This document shows positions 14,146 through 20,974 of a stretch of DNA of 20,974 nucleotides, piece after piece. Source of the DNA: JAGLTN01 sp035403325 (lineage in GTDB: Bacteria; Planctomycetota; Phycisphaerae; Sedimentisphaerales; Anaerobacaceae); NCBI GenBank assembly GCA_964492365.1, contig CAZBKA010000047.1, positions 1 through 20,974 on the forward strand, given 5' to 3'. Numbering within the stretch: the stretch's first letter is position 1; each line of letters starts with the position of its first letter. Below the pieces are notes generated by a model. That model ran no database searches. It had not been told where the DNA came from and was given only the letters and a program-made list of their open reading frames with translations. The translations under genes and the position numbers were made by a program.

Positions 14146-14817
14146 TTATTTACTTTCTAACTTAGGCTTTGCAACAACGACAAAATGCTTATATCTAATA
14201 TCCCAAAGAGCTCCCATAAAAATCATATTTAGTATTTTATACGATCGGCTGGAAGTAGGATGCATACCATTTATCAGTAAAATATCAAAAGACAGTTTGT
14301 CGAATAATTTTACAAGGCTCTTGTAAGTGAAAAACCTCAAATGAGTTCTATCCAATATTCCATGATCTTTATAATCCCAATTGCCGTGTATCACCAAATC
14401 ACTAAACGTACGATAGTATCTGATATTAGGAATAGAAGCTAAAATTACCCCATCTTTGGTTAATTTTTTCTTCATTGACAACAGTAAGCTATTTGGGTCA
14501 AGCAAATGCTCCAGCACATCGAAGAAAATAATACAGTCAAAATAGTGATCCGGCAATTTGTCAATAGCTTCATTGGCATCACTATTTATTACTTTATGAA
14601 GTTTTTTTTCGGCCATCTTGGCAGATTTTTCATCAATTTCAACAGCCCAAGTTTCAGCCTGAAACTTATCTTTTACCAACTCAGAAAACCCACCACTGCC
14701 GCAACCAAATTCCAATGTCTTCTTTACATTGCCTGGGAGGTACTTGAGCATCTCGAGACGGTCGTTATCGTAATAACCTTCCGGCTTATTATTAAGATAT
14801 TTTACTTCGGTCTGCAT
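14146..14817 (-). CDS. Class I SAM-dependent methyltransferase
   Basis: A 223-residue Rossmann methyltransferase. Motif I is LEFGCGSGGFSELV (about 36-49), the acidic strand AVEIDEKSAKMAE follows, and FFDVLEHLLDP gives the post-II motif common to Methyltransf_11/23 enzymes. The C-terminal region contains the HLRFFTYKSL segment often seen in methyltransferases of polysaccharide clusters. It probably methylates a sugar or glycan terminus, although the substrate cannot be read from sequence. It is first in a two-gene minus-strand unit with the GT2 gene (1-nt gap). AAAGAG lies close to the ATG, and a promoter candidate lies at 14869-14896. Confidence 0.88.
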   Translation of the reverse strand: MQTEVKYLNNKPEGYYDNDRLEMLKYLPGNVKKTLEFGCGSGGFSELVKDKFQAETWAVEIDEKSAKMAEKKLHKVINSDANEAIDKLPDHYFDCIIFFDVLEHLLDPNSLLLSMKKKLTKDGVILASIPNIRYYRTFSDLVIHGNWDYKDHGILDRTHLRFFTYKSLVKLFDKLSFDILLINGMHPTSSRSYKILNMIFMGALWDIRYKHFVVVAKPKLESK

Positions 14818-14868
14818 ACAACTCTTTCGTTCATAACTATATATTCTTTGACAATTTGCGACTGCATG

Positions 14869-14896
14869 ATGATAACAAAATGAGGCTAATTTGCAA
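14869..14896 (-). promoter_or_regulatory. Candidate promoter for the methyltransferase-GT2 pair
   Basis: On the minus strand, TTGCAA (14891-14896) and TATCAT (14869-14874) are 16 nt apart, matching -35 and -10 consensus at 4/6 and 5/6. The implied leader is about 45 nt. An 18-bp inverted repeat lies 40 bp upstream of the -35, where an operator could act. Confidence 0.4.
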
Positions 14897-14935
14897 GGTT
14901 CAATTAAACTATTCTTTGAAAATACTGACCCTTTT

Positions 14936-14953
14936 TTGAAATGAACATTTCAA
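14936..14953. repeat. Inverted repeat, possible operator
   Basis: TTGAAAT and ATTTCAA form perfect 7-bp arms around a 4-nt centre. It sits between the FGE-like gene's stop and the promoter candidate of the methyltransferase gene. On the minus strand the hairpin is followed by A residues, not T, so it does not look like a terminator for the FGE-like gene. A protein-binding site is possible but unsupported. Confidence 0.4.
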
Positions 14954-15024
14954 GATGCGACCAGAATAGGGGGCGACAATTATTTATTTGATTTATCATT
15001 GTATGAGTTTTTAAGACAAGTAAC

Positions 15025-16131
15025 TCAACGGCAAACACGGAACCCTGTGTAGATGTCTATGCTGAGCAGATTGGCGAATCCACGGAACGAGACCACACAT
15101 TGATCGCTGACATTGCCCCAGCTACCACCACGAAGAACACGGAAATTTCCAGAGTAGACGCTACTTGTCCACTCCCAAACGTTGCCCGCCATATCGGCGA
15201 CTCCATAGCCATATGTTCCAAAATTTTCCACTGCTGTTGTGCCATTCGGGTGGGTAGAACCATGATAATTTGCAATGCTGTTATTTATAGTAGTTCCGCA
15301 GCCATAGTTGAAAGTTCCGTCATAGTCGGCTACTGCCTGCCACTGCCATTCAGTAGGCAAACGCCAGCCGTAATAGTTACTAAAAGCCATAGAACCATAC
15401 CAACTGACAAAGGTAACTGGGGAATTCTCAAAGCCACTGTCAACAGTAAATAAACCTTGTGAGTAATTTATTCTTGATGCTCCGCCGCTGGTGGCTCCAT
15501 CTCCGATCCCACCCGGACCAGCGAGGTAATAATAAATCTGTCCTGCAAAATCAGCACCATCGTTTGAACCAATTGCACCGTAGACATAGTTATCTGCCCC
15601 GACTGTAATATCACATGAATCGAGAGCATCGTTCAGGAACCAACAATACTGAGCATTGGTAGTTTCGTATTTACTCATCTCACCAGCAAAACCATCGTAA
15701 CCGCCACCTATTCCCGGGTCAACGATATGTATCCAAGTAATATCTGGTTCAGTAGGTTCTGGGCCCAAAGAAATTACCAGATCAATAGCTGCCCCTGACG
15801 GGATGCTTTCTCCAGCGTAGGGTTTTTGGCTGATAACATTACCCATTACAACAATTTCGCTGTATTCACTTGAAATCGTTCCAGTTATTAGTCCAGAATC
15901 TAGAATCGCAGATTCTGCATCAGCCTGAGTCATACCAACTACATCGGGTACAATTACTTTTTCGTCTACCAGCCATTGCGATACCAGTATGGCAAAATCT
16001 GCAAAATCAACACGACAGTCTCCATTCGAATCTGCTGATGGACAGCCTGCAAAAACAGCTACAGAGCAAAAAGTCAGACAAAAAATTACTAAAGCTTTTA
16101 ACAAAACACCTGTACATCCACAACTTTTCAT
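15025..16131 (-). CDS. Secreted dockerin-like + PASTA + FGE-like (SUMF1-type) protein
   Basis: Exported modular protein of 368 residues. Residues 1-28 form a signal peptide, with cleavage likely after VFA. A single dockerin-like calcium loop follows (DSNGDCRVDFAD, 34-45) with the FAILVSQWL helix, bracketed by C30 and C39. A PASTA domain spans about 60-123 (VPDVVGMT to LVISLG). The remainder is a formylglycine-generating-enzyme-like domain, with WRLPTEWQWQ (near 266), MAGNVWEWTSS and LRGGSWGN, ending GFRVCR. At the FGE active site the first cysteine aligns with N340 and only the second (C345) remains, so sulfatase activation is unlikely; such folds also serve as binding domains. TTAAGGGA precedes the ATG by about 9 nt. 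It is the distal member of three exported-protein genes in the same orientation. Its target is unknown. Confidence 0.85.
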   Translation of the reverse strand: MKSCGCTGVLLKALVIFCLTFCSVAVFAGCPSADSNGDCRVDFADFAILVSQWLVDEKVIVPDVVGMTQADAESAILDSGLITGTISSEYSEIVVMGNVISQKPYAGESIPSGAAIDLVISLGPEPTEPDITWIHIVDPGIGGGYDGFAGEMSKYETTNAQYCWFLNDALDSCDITVGADNYVYGAIGSNDGADFAGQIYYYLAGPGGIGDGATSGGASRINYSQGLFTVDSGFENSPVTFVSWYGSMAFSNYYGWRLPTEWQWQAVADYDGTFNYGCGTTINNSIANYHGSTHPNGTTAVENFGTYGYGVADMAGNVWEWTSSVYSGNFRVLRGGSWGNVSDQCVVSFRGFANLLSIDIYTGFRVCR

Positions 16132-16360
16132 TGTTTTTTCCCTTAATTCTTTAGCCTTTACTACTTGTGCCCCAGGTGCAATCCATCTTCGCAGTTTTTT
16201 ATCTGTCCGCTTTTAATATGATTCTTTCGTATAGCAGCATCCTAAAATAATATAAGCGTACAACAGAATCATTATGGTAGATTTCGGTTTAGAAGGCAAA
16301 TGAAAAATCTTATAACAATAATTGTCGAAATAATGGCAGCTATTATATATTACAGATGGT

Positions 16361-17167
16361 TTAGCTGCTTTTCTTTCGTCTCAATATTAAAGCAATGGAA
16401 GTACTAAGTAAAATTATTGTGGCTGGTTCGGGAATACCAGACAGTATTACATCATCATAATATGGGACATGGCTACCTGGATAAAATGCTGAGTAGTTAT
16501 GCTTCCAGCATACAAGTGATACGGTATCAAAAGCGATAGAAGTATTAAAACTTCCACTACCAAGCGGAGCACCATCAAGCAGAAAACTTACCGAATTAGT
16601 GGTAAGACTTGCGCGTATTTCCATGTTATACCAGTTTTCGAGTAATGTGCTTTGTGATGAAGTTTGCGTTACATATTCACCATTTTTAAATGTGGTCATT
16701 TCGAAACCATTTATAGTACCTTCGGTATCATTGCCCAATACAAACGCGGCGATAAGCCTTCGAGTATTGGTCGCATCTTTGCCATAAAGCTGAATACCCA
16801 TTTTTGCCTGGCCGCTATTGTTGTTTAATTGTCTAAAAAGCAGATCCGCTTTATAAGAGATTTCCTGCTCTGAAAACACAAGCGATGTCGGCGGAGTATA
16901 TACTGCTTCATTCCACGCATTATTATCACTATATTCAAGCATTCTGCGTGCGCTTTGCGAACCTGAATGGAAACGGTCGGTACTTGCGATCCAGAAACTC
17001 GTTCCCGCCCAATAAGTATGACGCGAATTTGCAATATCGTCAGGGCTCCATATCCAATAGCCTGACTTATAGCTTGGGCCTTCGAAATCATCGTAGAGAA
17101 TAGTATCAGCAGAAGAAACACAACTACATACCGCTACAAAAAAACATGCAAACCAACAGCTCTTCAT
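16361..17167 (-). CDS. PEP-CTERM sorting-domain exported protein
   Basis: A 268-residue exported protein. Residues 1-20 form a signal peptide (MKSCWFACFFVAVCSCVSSA), then the mature chain begins near DTILYDDFEG. The body looks like a beta-sandwich with concanavalin/LamG-like character (DDFEGPSYKSGYW near the start, a late YYDDVILSG strand), but no catalytic residues are recognisable. The tail is a classical PEP-CTERM signal: IPEPATIILL, hydrophobic helix, then RRKKSS. By family knowledge it is recognised by an exosortase (EpsH-type), none of which lies in this window, and such proteins are linked to exopolysaccharide. The frame opens further upstream (to 17215), but the start chosen at 17167 has an excellent AGGAGGA at 6 nt and begins the signal peptide. 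Ligand and function are unknown. Confidence 0.85.
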   Translation of the reverse strand: MKSCWFACFFVAVCSCVSSADTILYDDFEGPSYKSGYWIWSPDDIANSRHTYWAGTSFWIASTDRFHSGSQSARRMLEYSDNNAWNEAVYTPPTSLVFSEQEISYKADLLFRQLNNNSGQAKMGIQLYGKDATNTRRLIAAFVLGNDTEGTINGFEMTTFKNGEYVTQTSSQSTLLENWYNMEIRASLTTNSVSFLLDGAPLGSGSFNTSIAFDTVSLVCWKHNYSAFYPGSHVPYYDDVILSGIPEPATIILLSTSIALILRRKKSS

Positions 17168-17173
17168 CGAATC

Positions 17174-17180
17174 TCCTCCT
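17174..17180 (-). promoter_or_regulatory. Strong Shine-Dalgarno that fixes the PEP-CTERM gene start
   Basis: AGGAGGA on the minus strand lies 6 nt before the ATG at 17167. It is the best ribosome-binding site in the window and rules out the longer reading from 17215, whose extra 16 residues would precede the signal peptide. Confidence 0.8.
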
Positions 17181-17291
17181 AAACACAAAAAATATAGAAA
17201 CAAATTTCGAACCATTTACAGGTGCTTTTACAACATAGTGTACACACATAATTTCAAATATACAACTTTTATCTTCCTGTCACATTTTGGA

Positions 17292-20200
17292 TTAAATCTC
17301 ATCCAACCAACTACATGCAAGTATTGCAAAGTCTGCCAAGTCCACTTTTTTATCCTGTGTTATGTCGGCACCAAGAGACGTGGCAAAGTCAATGTCGTTC
17401 TGGAGCCAATGCTCTGCCAGAATCGCCAGATCAGCAATATTAATCACGTTATCAGTTGCAAAGTCGCAATATTTATATGTTGGCCAGTCGAACCTAACAT
17501 CATCAACCCAAAGTTTAAAACCAAAATCCCAAGTGTCTGCATGGATTTCAACATACTGTATTTGCCCCAGATCAGGGGAGCCTTGTTCGGTACGATTCCA
17601 ACCTGTATCAACAAATGGACCATCAAGAGGTATCAACGCTTCCTGCCACTGGTAGTTGGCCTGATTTAGGAAATCGGCCCTGTATCCATTTTCGTAATAA
17701 GCATATTCAAAATAGTTTCCATAAGCGTCCTTGAGACGAATCCAGGGGCTTTCATTCTGGAAACCATAACCTGTGTCATTTTCGGCATAGAACCAGATGT
17801 GCAGTTGGTTTGCATCCGACAAATCCCACAAACCAGTATAGGTCTGTGGGTAACGCAGATAGGTATCAAAACCGCCATCGGTAATAAATTCAACTGAAGA
17901 TTCTCCGGCCATCTTGTTGGTCGTATCGTCCTGAACGGAAGCTGTTGCGCTTTCTGCCCAGGCAACCCAGTCATAGGCGGTTAATTCAGCTAAGTCTTTC
18001 GGCATTATCCGTATCAATGGAGCTCCAAGATTCAATTGGCGGTCAAAAACAGCAGTATCGGTCTGACCATTCCAGAATGCGACATTGCATTGGGTAATAT
18101 CTAACCAGCAGTAATCGATGCCACTTTCATACTCAATCTGAAAAAGCATTACACCATTAGTACCAACTACATGAACATATCCGAAGGGGTTATCATGCAG
18201 GGTGTCGCCAGTGGCGGCGGATGGAACAATTTGTGGATCAACCGGAACATTGGGCAGTGTGCATAGACCATTTGCGTCAGTGGTCATCTGTGCCTTGATC
18301 TGCGTGGTAAGAATTTCACCGATGCCATCACATTCACATACCTGGTACATCTTAACAACCGCACCGTCAAGAGGCTGACCTTTGTAATTCAAGAGACGCA
18401 ACTGGATGGTCCGAGGGAGGTTGTAAAGGAACTGTCCGTAATAGCCGTGCGGCTGTTTGAGCCAGTGATTCATCGCCAGCGAATGGAATTCGGCGATGAA
18501 TGGACTACAGCCTCGCATTAGATCATCATGAGCGGAGTAACCTTGTCCATTGACCTGATTTTGTTCGCCGCCCAAATCAAATTGATAGACATCGATCATT
18601 CCCAATTGATGCCCCATTTCGTGTAACAGGCCGTAATCGATATCATCGTCGGTGTGATAATAACCGCTCAGTCGTGGGTCACCATCCGTATCCCAATGAT
18701 ACCTAAATGGGAAAATAGCAAAATTGATCGTTGCAGGGTCCGTTGGATCCTCGGCTTCGTCATCAAGCACTTCCAGCACGTCATAATGCACTCGTTTCTG
18801 GCAATCGGCGTCAGCAAACAATTCATTGAATCGTTTCATGTGCATATTCAGCCAATCTATTACGTCATTGGTCTGAGTGTTTGGCCAGTTGTCTGACCAT
18901 TCCTCTCGGAACTTTTCAATGAAAGACTTATCGATATAGGTCAGAAATCCAACGGCCAGCGTATTGCTTTGGAGCGTGTTATTTTCCGGTCGGTCGTCTG
19001 AAACTTGCATAGTAAAGCTGATGTCATGCGGCTCATCATCCCATGGAATGACTAATTGTGTACTGTCCATTTGCCCCGGAGCCAGATCAAACAACTGGTT
19101 AATATCAGTAACCACTTCACCGTCCACCTGCCATATCAACTCAATATCGTCAGAGAAATAATTTGTGCCACGGTTTCTGATTTTGGCGGTGTAGGTCATT
19201 GTCTCATTCACGTCCGGCCAGTGTTTTGTGTTTTCATCCTGACTGTCACAAAAACCGGTAGCTGCAGATACCCAATACGGTCCAAACCCCGATTGTTCCG
19301 TTACTAATGAGACAGTATAATCGGCGCAATAGCGAGGATAAAATGGGGTGCGGACAATGGAAACAACCTGCAAATCCGTTTCATTCCGCGGCGTACGCGG
19401 ACCTATGGAATCAATAGATTTAATTTCTTCGCCTGATGTCGTTACAGTGGTAACAGCATAAAAGTAGGACACGTCATTATCGACGGTATCATCACAGTAT
19501 TCAAGAGTATCTATAGAATCAACGGTCGCAATAGGGGTCATACCCTCGACTGTGGTAAAGGCGGCAGTATCGCGGTAAATCGCATAATGATCAAAAATAC
19601 CGGTTTGGTCGAAAACTTCAATCCATTTTAACAATACAGAAGCATTGCCTGCAAATACCCGCTGCTTGCCGGGGGGATAAAGTTTCAGAGATGCGTCGGA
19701 TGCCATGTCCAATGCGCAGAACAAATTTTGAATTGAATAGTCGGGTACCTGGTTATTGCCGTTACCTGCAACCCAGCTTGTTCGTAATGGCAAATATAAT
19801 AAACCATCAGAACTAAGCGTAGCGGAAGCTCTTGCATTGCCCCCTGCTGAGACAGTAAATGTATCCAAAAGTACTGGGGTTGCCTGCCCCTGATCTTCAA
19901 TTGCAAAATAGATACCATTATCATTATTGCCTACGATAACAACACCATTTGAAGTAACAATGGGACAACTATAAGTTTCCTCTAAACCTTTGCTTTGAGT
20001 GTTATAGTTCCATTTCAGGGATCCTGTTTCGGTATTGACGGCATATAATTTTCCACTGCCGTCTTCGGCAACGGTTTGGAAATAATAGGTCATACCATCA
20101 TGACTGAGACAACCCGATGCGACGGCTCGCTGCGGTGAATTGGAGCCTTCTTCGTAATCGTACAAAAGAGTTGCATTGGATTCATATAGATAATTGCCGC

Positions 20201-20974
20201 TGATATCCAAACCGACAAAATAAATATCTCCAAACCCGACAGCCAGATAAATATTTCCGCTAATAGGGTCAATTGTCGGCGTGGCGTCGGTTTTATCTGG
20301 TGTATCGGTAACCCATATTTCGTTTTCAAAATCATCATAAGCTTTGACACGATCGGCTCTGCCAGCCGAAATAATTATTTCACCATCATCTTCATTAGTC
20401 CATAGTGATGGATTGGAAATGCACATGGAATTACTTGTCGCAGCTGCCCAGACTTGGGTCAGTGCTGTACCATTGTCTTGTGCGGCATAGGGACGGTCAT
20501 CCCAGCCATACGAGAAAATACGCCCGTCGTTATTGCATACGACAGGGGATGGCTTCTCAAGATGTGATGGATACGGGTCGGCTTGATTACCCCAGAAATT
20601 TGCGGGGCCTTGGGTTGTTGCAAATGCCATCATTCTTGCGCCGCTGGAAGTCCAGTCGTTGACGACATATATTACAGAACCATCTGCGGAAAAAGCAGGG
20701 GTTGTTTTTCCAATCACCTCCCCGCCGTCGGGATTGCCATACCAGAATGTTTGACCGGTATGGCGATCCATACCCTGTATACCTTTTGGCCAGTGATATG
20801 TTCCTACGACGATGTCGGTGTTATCGGGGCCAACGCTGTCAAAAAACGGCATACTTGAACCGCCAAAATTACCGTTGTCCGGTGAATCTGGAGATGTACT
20901 CTGCCATAGAAAAACATCGAAGAACGAACTGTTCATTCGATTTGGTGGTATGGCATAATCAGCCCGTGCAGTAT
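17292..20974 (-). CDS. Large secreted propeller/metalloprotease/dockerin-like protein (5'-truncated)
   Basis: The gene continues past the right edge: the frame stays open from 20936 to 20974 (TARADYAIPPNR before the first ATG), so the true start and signal peptide are missing. Numbering from the ATG at 20936, residues about 40-410 form a PQQ/BamB-like beta-propeller (repeats such as DRHTGQTFWYG and VNTETGSLKWNY). About 418-520 is FN3-like and about 570-670 CARDB-like. A zinc-protease motif HEMGHQLGMID at 772-782 fits HExxHxxGxxD, followed by a DLM that could be a Met-turn. About 885-950 is a carboxypeptidase-regulatory-like beta domain. A galactose-binding-type sandwich follows at about 985-1150. 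The C-terminus (1155-1214) has two dockerin-like loops, DFATDNVINIAD and DITQDKKVDLAD, each followed by an AIL...WL helix. A secreted peptidase or scaffold-bound degrader is inferred; substrate unknown. The PEP-CTERM gene follows after 124 nt. Confidence 0.85.
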   Translation of the reverse strand, partial: TARADYAIPPNRMNSSFFDVFLWQSTSPDSPDNGNFGGSSMPFFDSVGPDNTDIVVGTYHWPKGIQGMDRHTGQTFWYGNPDGGEVIGKTTPAFSADGSVIYVVNDWTSSGARMMAFATTQGPANFWGNQADPYPSHLEKPSPVVCNNDGRIFSYGWDDRPYAAQDNGTALTQVWAAATSNSMCISNPSLWTNEDDGEIIISAGRADRVKAYDDFENEIWVTDTPDKTDATPTIDPISGNIYLAVGFGDIYFVGLDISGNYLYESNATLLYDYEEGSNSPQRAVASGCLSHDGMTYYFQTVAEDGSGKLYAVNTETGSLKWNYNTQSKGLEETYSCPIVTSNGVVIVGNNDNGIYFAIEDQGQATPVLLDTFTVSAGGNARASATLSSDGLLYLPLRTSWVAGNGNNQVPDYSIQNLFCALDMASDASLKLYPPGKQRVFAGNASVLLKWIEVFDQTGIFDHYAIYRDTAAFTTVEGMTPIATVDSIDTLEYCDDTVDNDVSYFYAVTTVTTSGEEIKSIDSIGPRTPRNETDLQVVSIVRTPFYPRYCADYTVSLVTEQSGFGPYWVSAATGFCDSQDENTKHWPDVNETMTYTAKIRNRGTNYFSDDIELIWQVDGEVVTDINQLFDLAPGQMDSTQLVIPWDDEPHDISFTMQVSDDRPENNTLQSNTLAVGFLTYIDKSFIEKFREEWSDNWPNTQTNDVIDWLNMHMKRFNELFADADCQKRVHYDVLEVLDDEAEDPTDPATINFAIFPFRYHWDTDGDPRLSGYYHTDDDIDYGLLHEMGHQLGMIDVYQFDLGGEQNQVNGQGYSAHDDLMRGCSPFIAEFHSLAMNHWLKQPHGYYGQFLYNLPRTIQLRLLNYKGQPLDGAVVKMYQVCECDGIGEILTTQIKAQMTTDANGLCTLPNVPVDPQIVPSAATGDTLHDNPFGYVHVVGTNGVMLFQIEYESGIDYCWLDITQCNVAFWNGQTDTAVFDRQLNLGAPLIRIMPKDLAELTAYDWVAWAESATASVQDDTTNKMAGESSVEFITDGGFDTYLRYPQTYTGLWDLSDANQLHIWFYAENDTGYGFQNESPWIRLKDAYGNYFEYAYYENGYRADFLNQANYQWQEALIPLDGPFVDTGWNRTEQGSPDLGQIQYVEIHADTWDFGFKLWVDDVRFDWPTYKYCDFATDNVINIADLAILAEHWLQNDIDFATSLGADITQDKKVDLADFAILACSWLDEI
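17295..17475 (-). other. Paired dockerin-like calcium-binding module at the C-terminus
   Basis: Encodes two 12-residue loops with acidic or polar residues at positions 1, 5, 9 and 12 (DFATDNVINIAD and DITQDKKVDLAD), each followed by a conserved helix ending in WL. This is the duplicated F-hand arrangement of dockerins, in the variant common in planctomycete exoproteins. The same loop occurs once near the N-terminus of the FGE-like protein in this window. No cohesin is present in the window. Confidence 0.75.
18591..18623 (-). other. Extended zinc-binding protease motif HExxHxxGxxD
   Basis: Encodes HEMGHQLGMID within the large secreted protein. Two histidines and the terminal aspartate would bind zinc, and the glutamate would be the catalytic base, as in metzincin-like and M6-type peptidases whose third ligand is aspartate. 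It is flanked by residues typical of such sites (leucines before, VY after). Confidence 0.75.

Noticed and set aside
14144..14146. ATG just before the GT2 gene as its start codon.
   Set aside because: It is followed immediately by TGA in its own frame; the GTG at 14142-14144 opens the real frame.
16042..16056. Lipoprotein signal (FAGC) in the FGE-like protein.
   Set aside because: The -3 residue is phenylalanine, and the cysteine belongs to the conserved CPSAD...GDC bracket of the dockerin-like loop, so an ordinary signal peptide is more likely.
17168..17215. Longer start for the PEP-CTERM gene.
   Set aside because: It would bury the signal peptide and ignore the very strong AGGAGGA at 17174-17180.
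17238..17669. Plus-strand open frame of 143 codons overlapping the end of the large secreted protein.
   Set aside because: It lies antisense to the dockerin-like and beta-sandwich coding region, and its composition is not protein-like. The same applies to the other overlapping frames, such as 5463-5837 and 8768-9142.
1..20974. CRISPR arrays, tRNA or rRNA genes, insertion sequences, prophage or attachment sites.
   Set aside because: No regularly spaced repeats, cloverleaf-like sequences, transposase motifs or paired terminal repeats were seen on reading both strands; the Xer gene lacks phage neighbours.

Overview
This window most likely comes from an AT-rich planctomycete, probably class Phycisphaerae. 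The strongest clue is a set of secreted proteins with dockerin-like calcium loops ending in an ADFAIL...WL signature, beside a protein with a PEP-CTERM sorting tail. A metal-dependent KdsA indicates a Kdo-containing, Gram-negative-type envelope. The taxonomic call is inference from protein signatures, not a marker phylogeny.

Layout. (1) 1-3.0 kb, minus strand: a CPA2-type cation:proton antiporter with a good sigma70-like promoter, then a Xer-type tyrosine recombinase ended by a strong intrinsic terminator, preceded by a small conserved-looking hypothetical protein. (2) 3.2-9.07 kb, minus strand: a tight five-gene operon, leuS > CYTH-domain protein > diacylglycerol/lipid kinase > kdsA > TYW1-like radical SAM protein. 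Gaps are 16, -4, 22 and 2 nt. It mixes translation with lipid and LPS-core precursor metabolism. (3) 9.07-9.38 kb: a 311-nt divergent intergenic region. (4) 9.38-13.18 kb, plus strand: two tandem FkbM-family methyltransferases, a GT-D (DUF1792) glycosyltransferase and a CgeB-like glycosyltransferase. This set converges, with only 2 nt between stop codons, on a minus-strand pair (13.18-14.82 kb) of a GT2 glycosyltransferase and a class I SAM methyltransferase. Together they form a small surface-glycan or protein-glycosylation island with no transporter, polymerase or sugar-nucleotide genes in view. (5) 15.0-20.97 kb, minus strand: three exported proteins. They are a dockerin-like/PASTA/formylglycine-generating-enzyme-like protein, a PEP-CTERM protein, and a very large protein truncated by the window edge. 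The last combines a PQQ-type propeller, FN3/CARDB-like modules, a HExxHxxGxxD zinc-protease motif, a C-terminal beta-sandwich and a paired dockerin-like module.

The window reads as an envelope and exoprotein neighbourhood: Kdo and lipid precursors, glycan assembly, then secreted modular proteins. The most novel-looking items are the metalloprotease-bearing propeller protein, the FGE-like protein lacking one active-site cysteine, and the FkbM pair in which the second copy has lost the SAM-loop glycine. No tRNA, rRNA, CRISPR array or insertion sequence was recognised.
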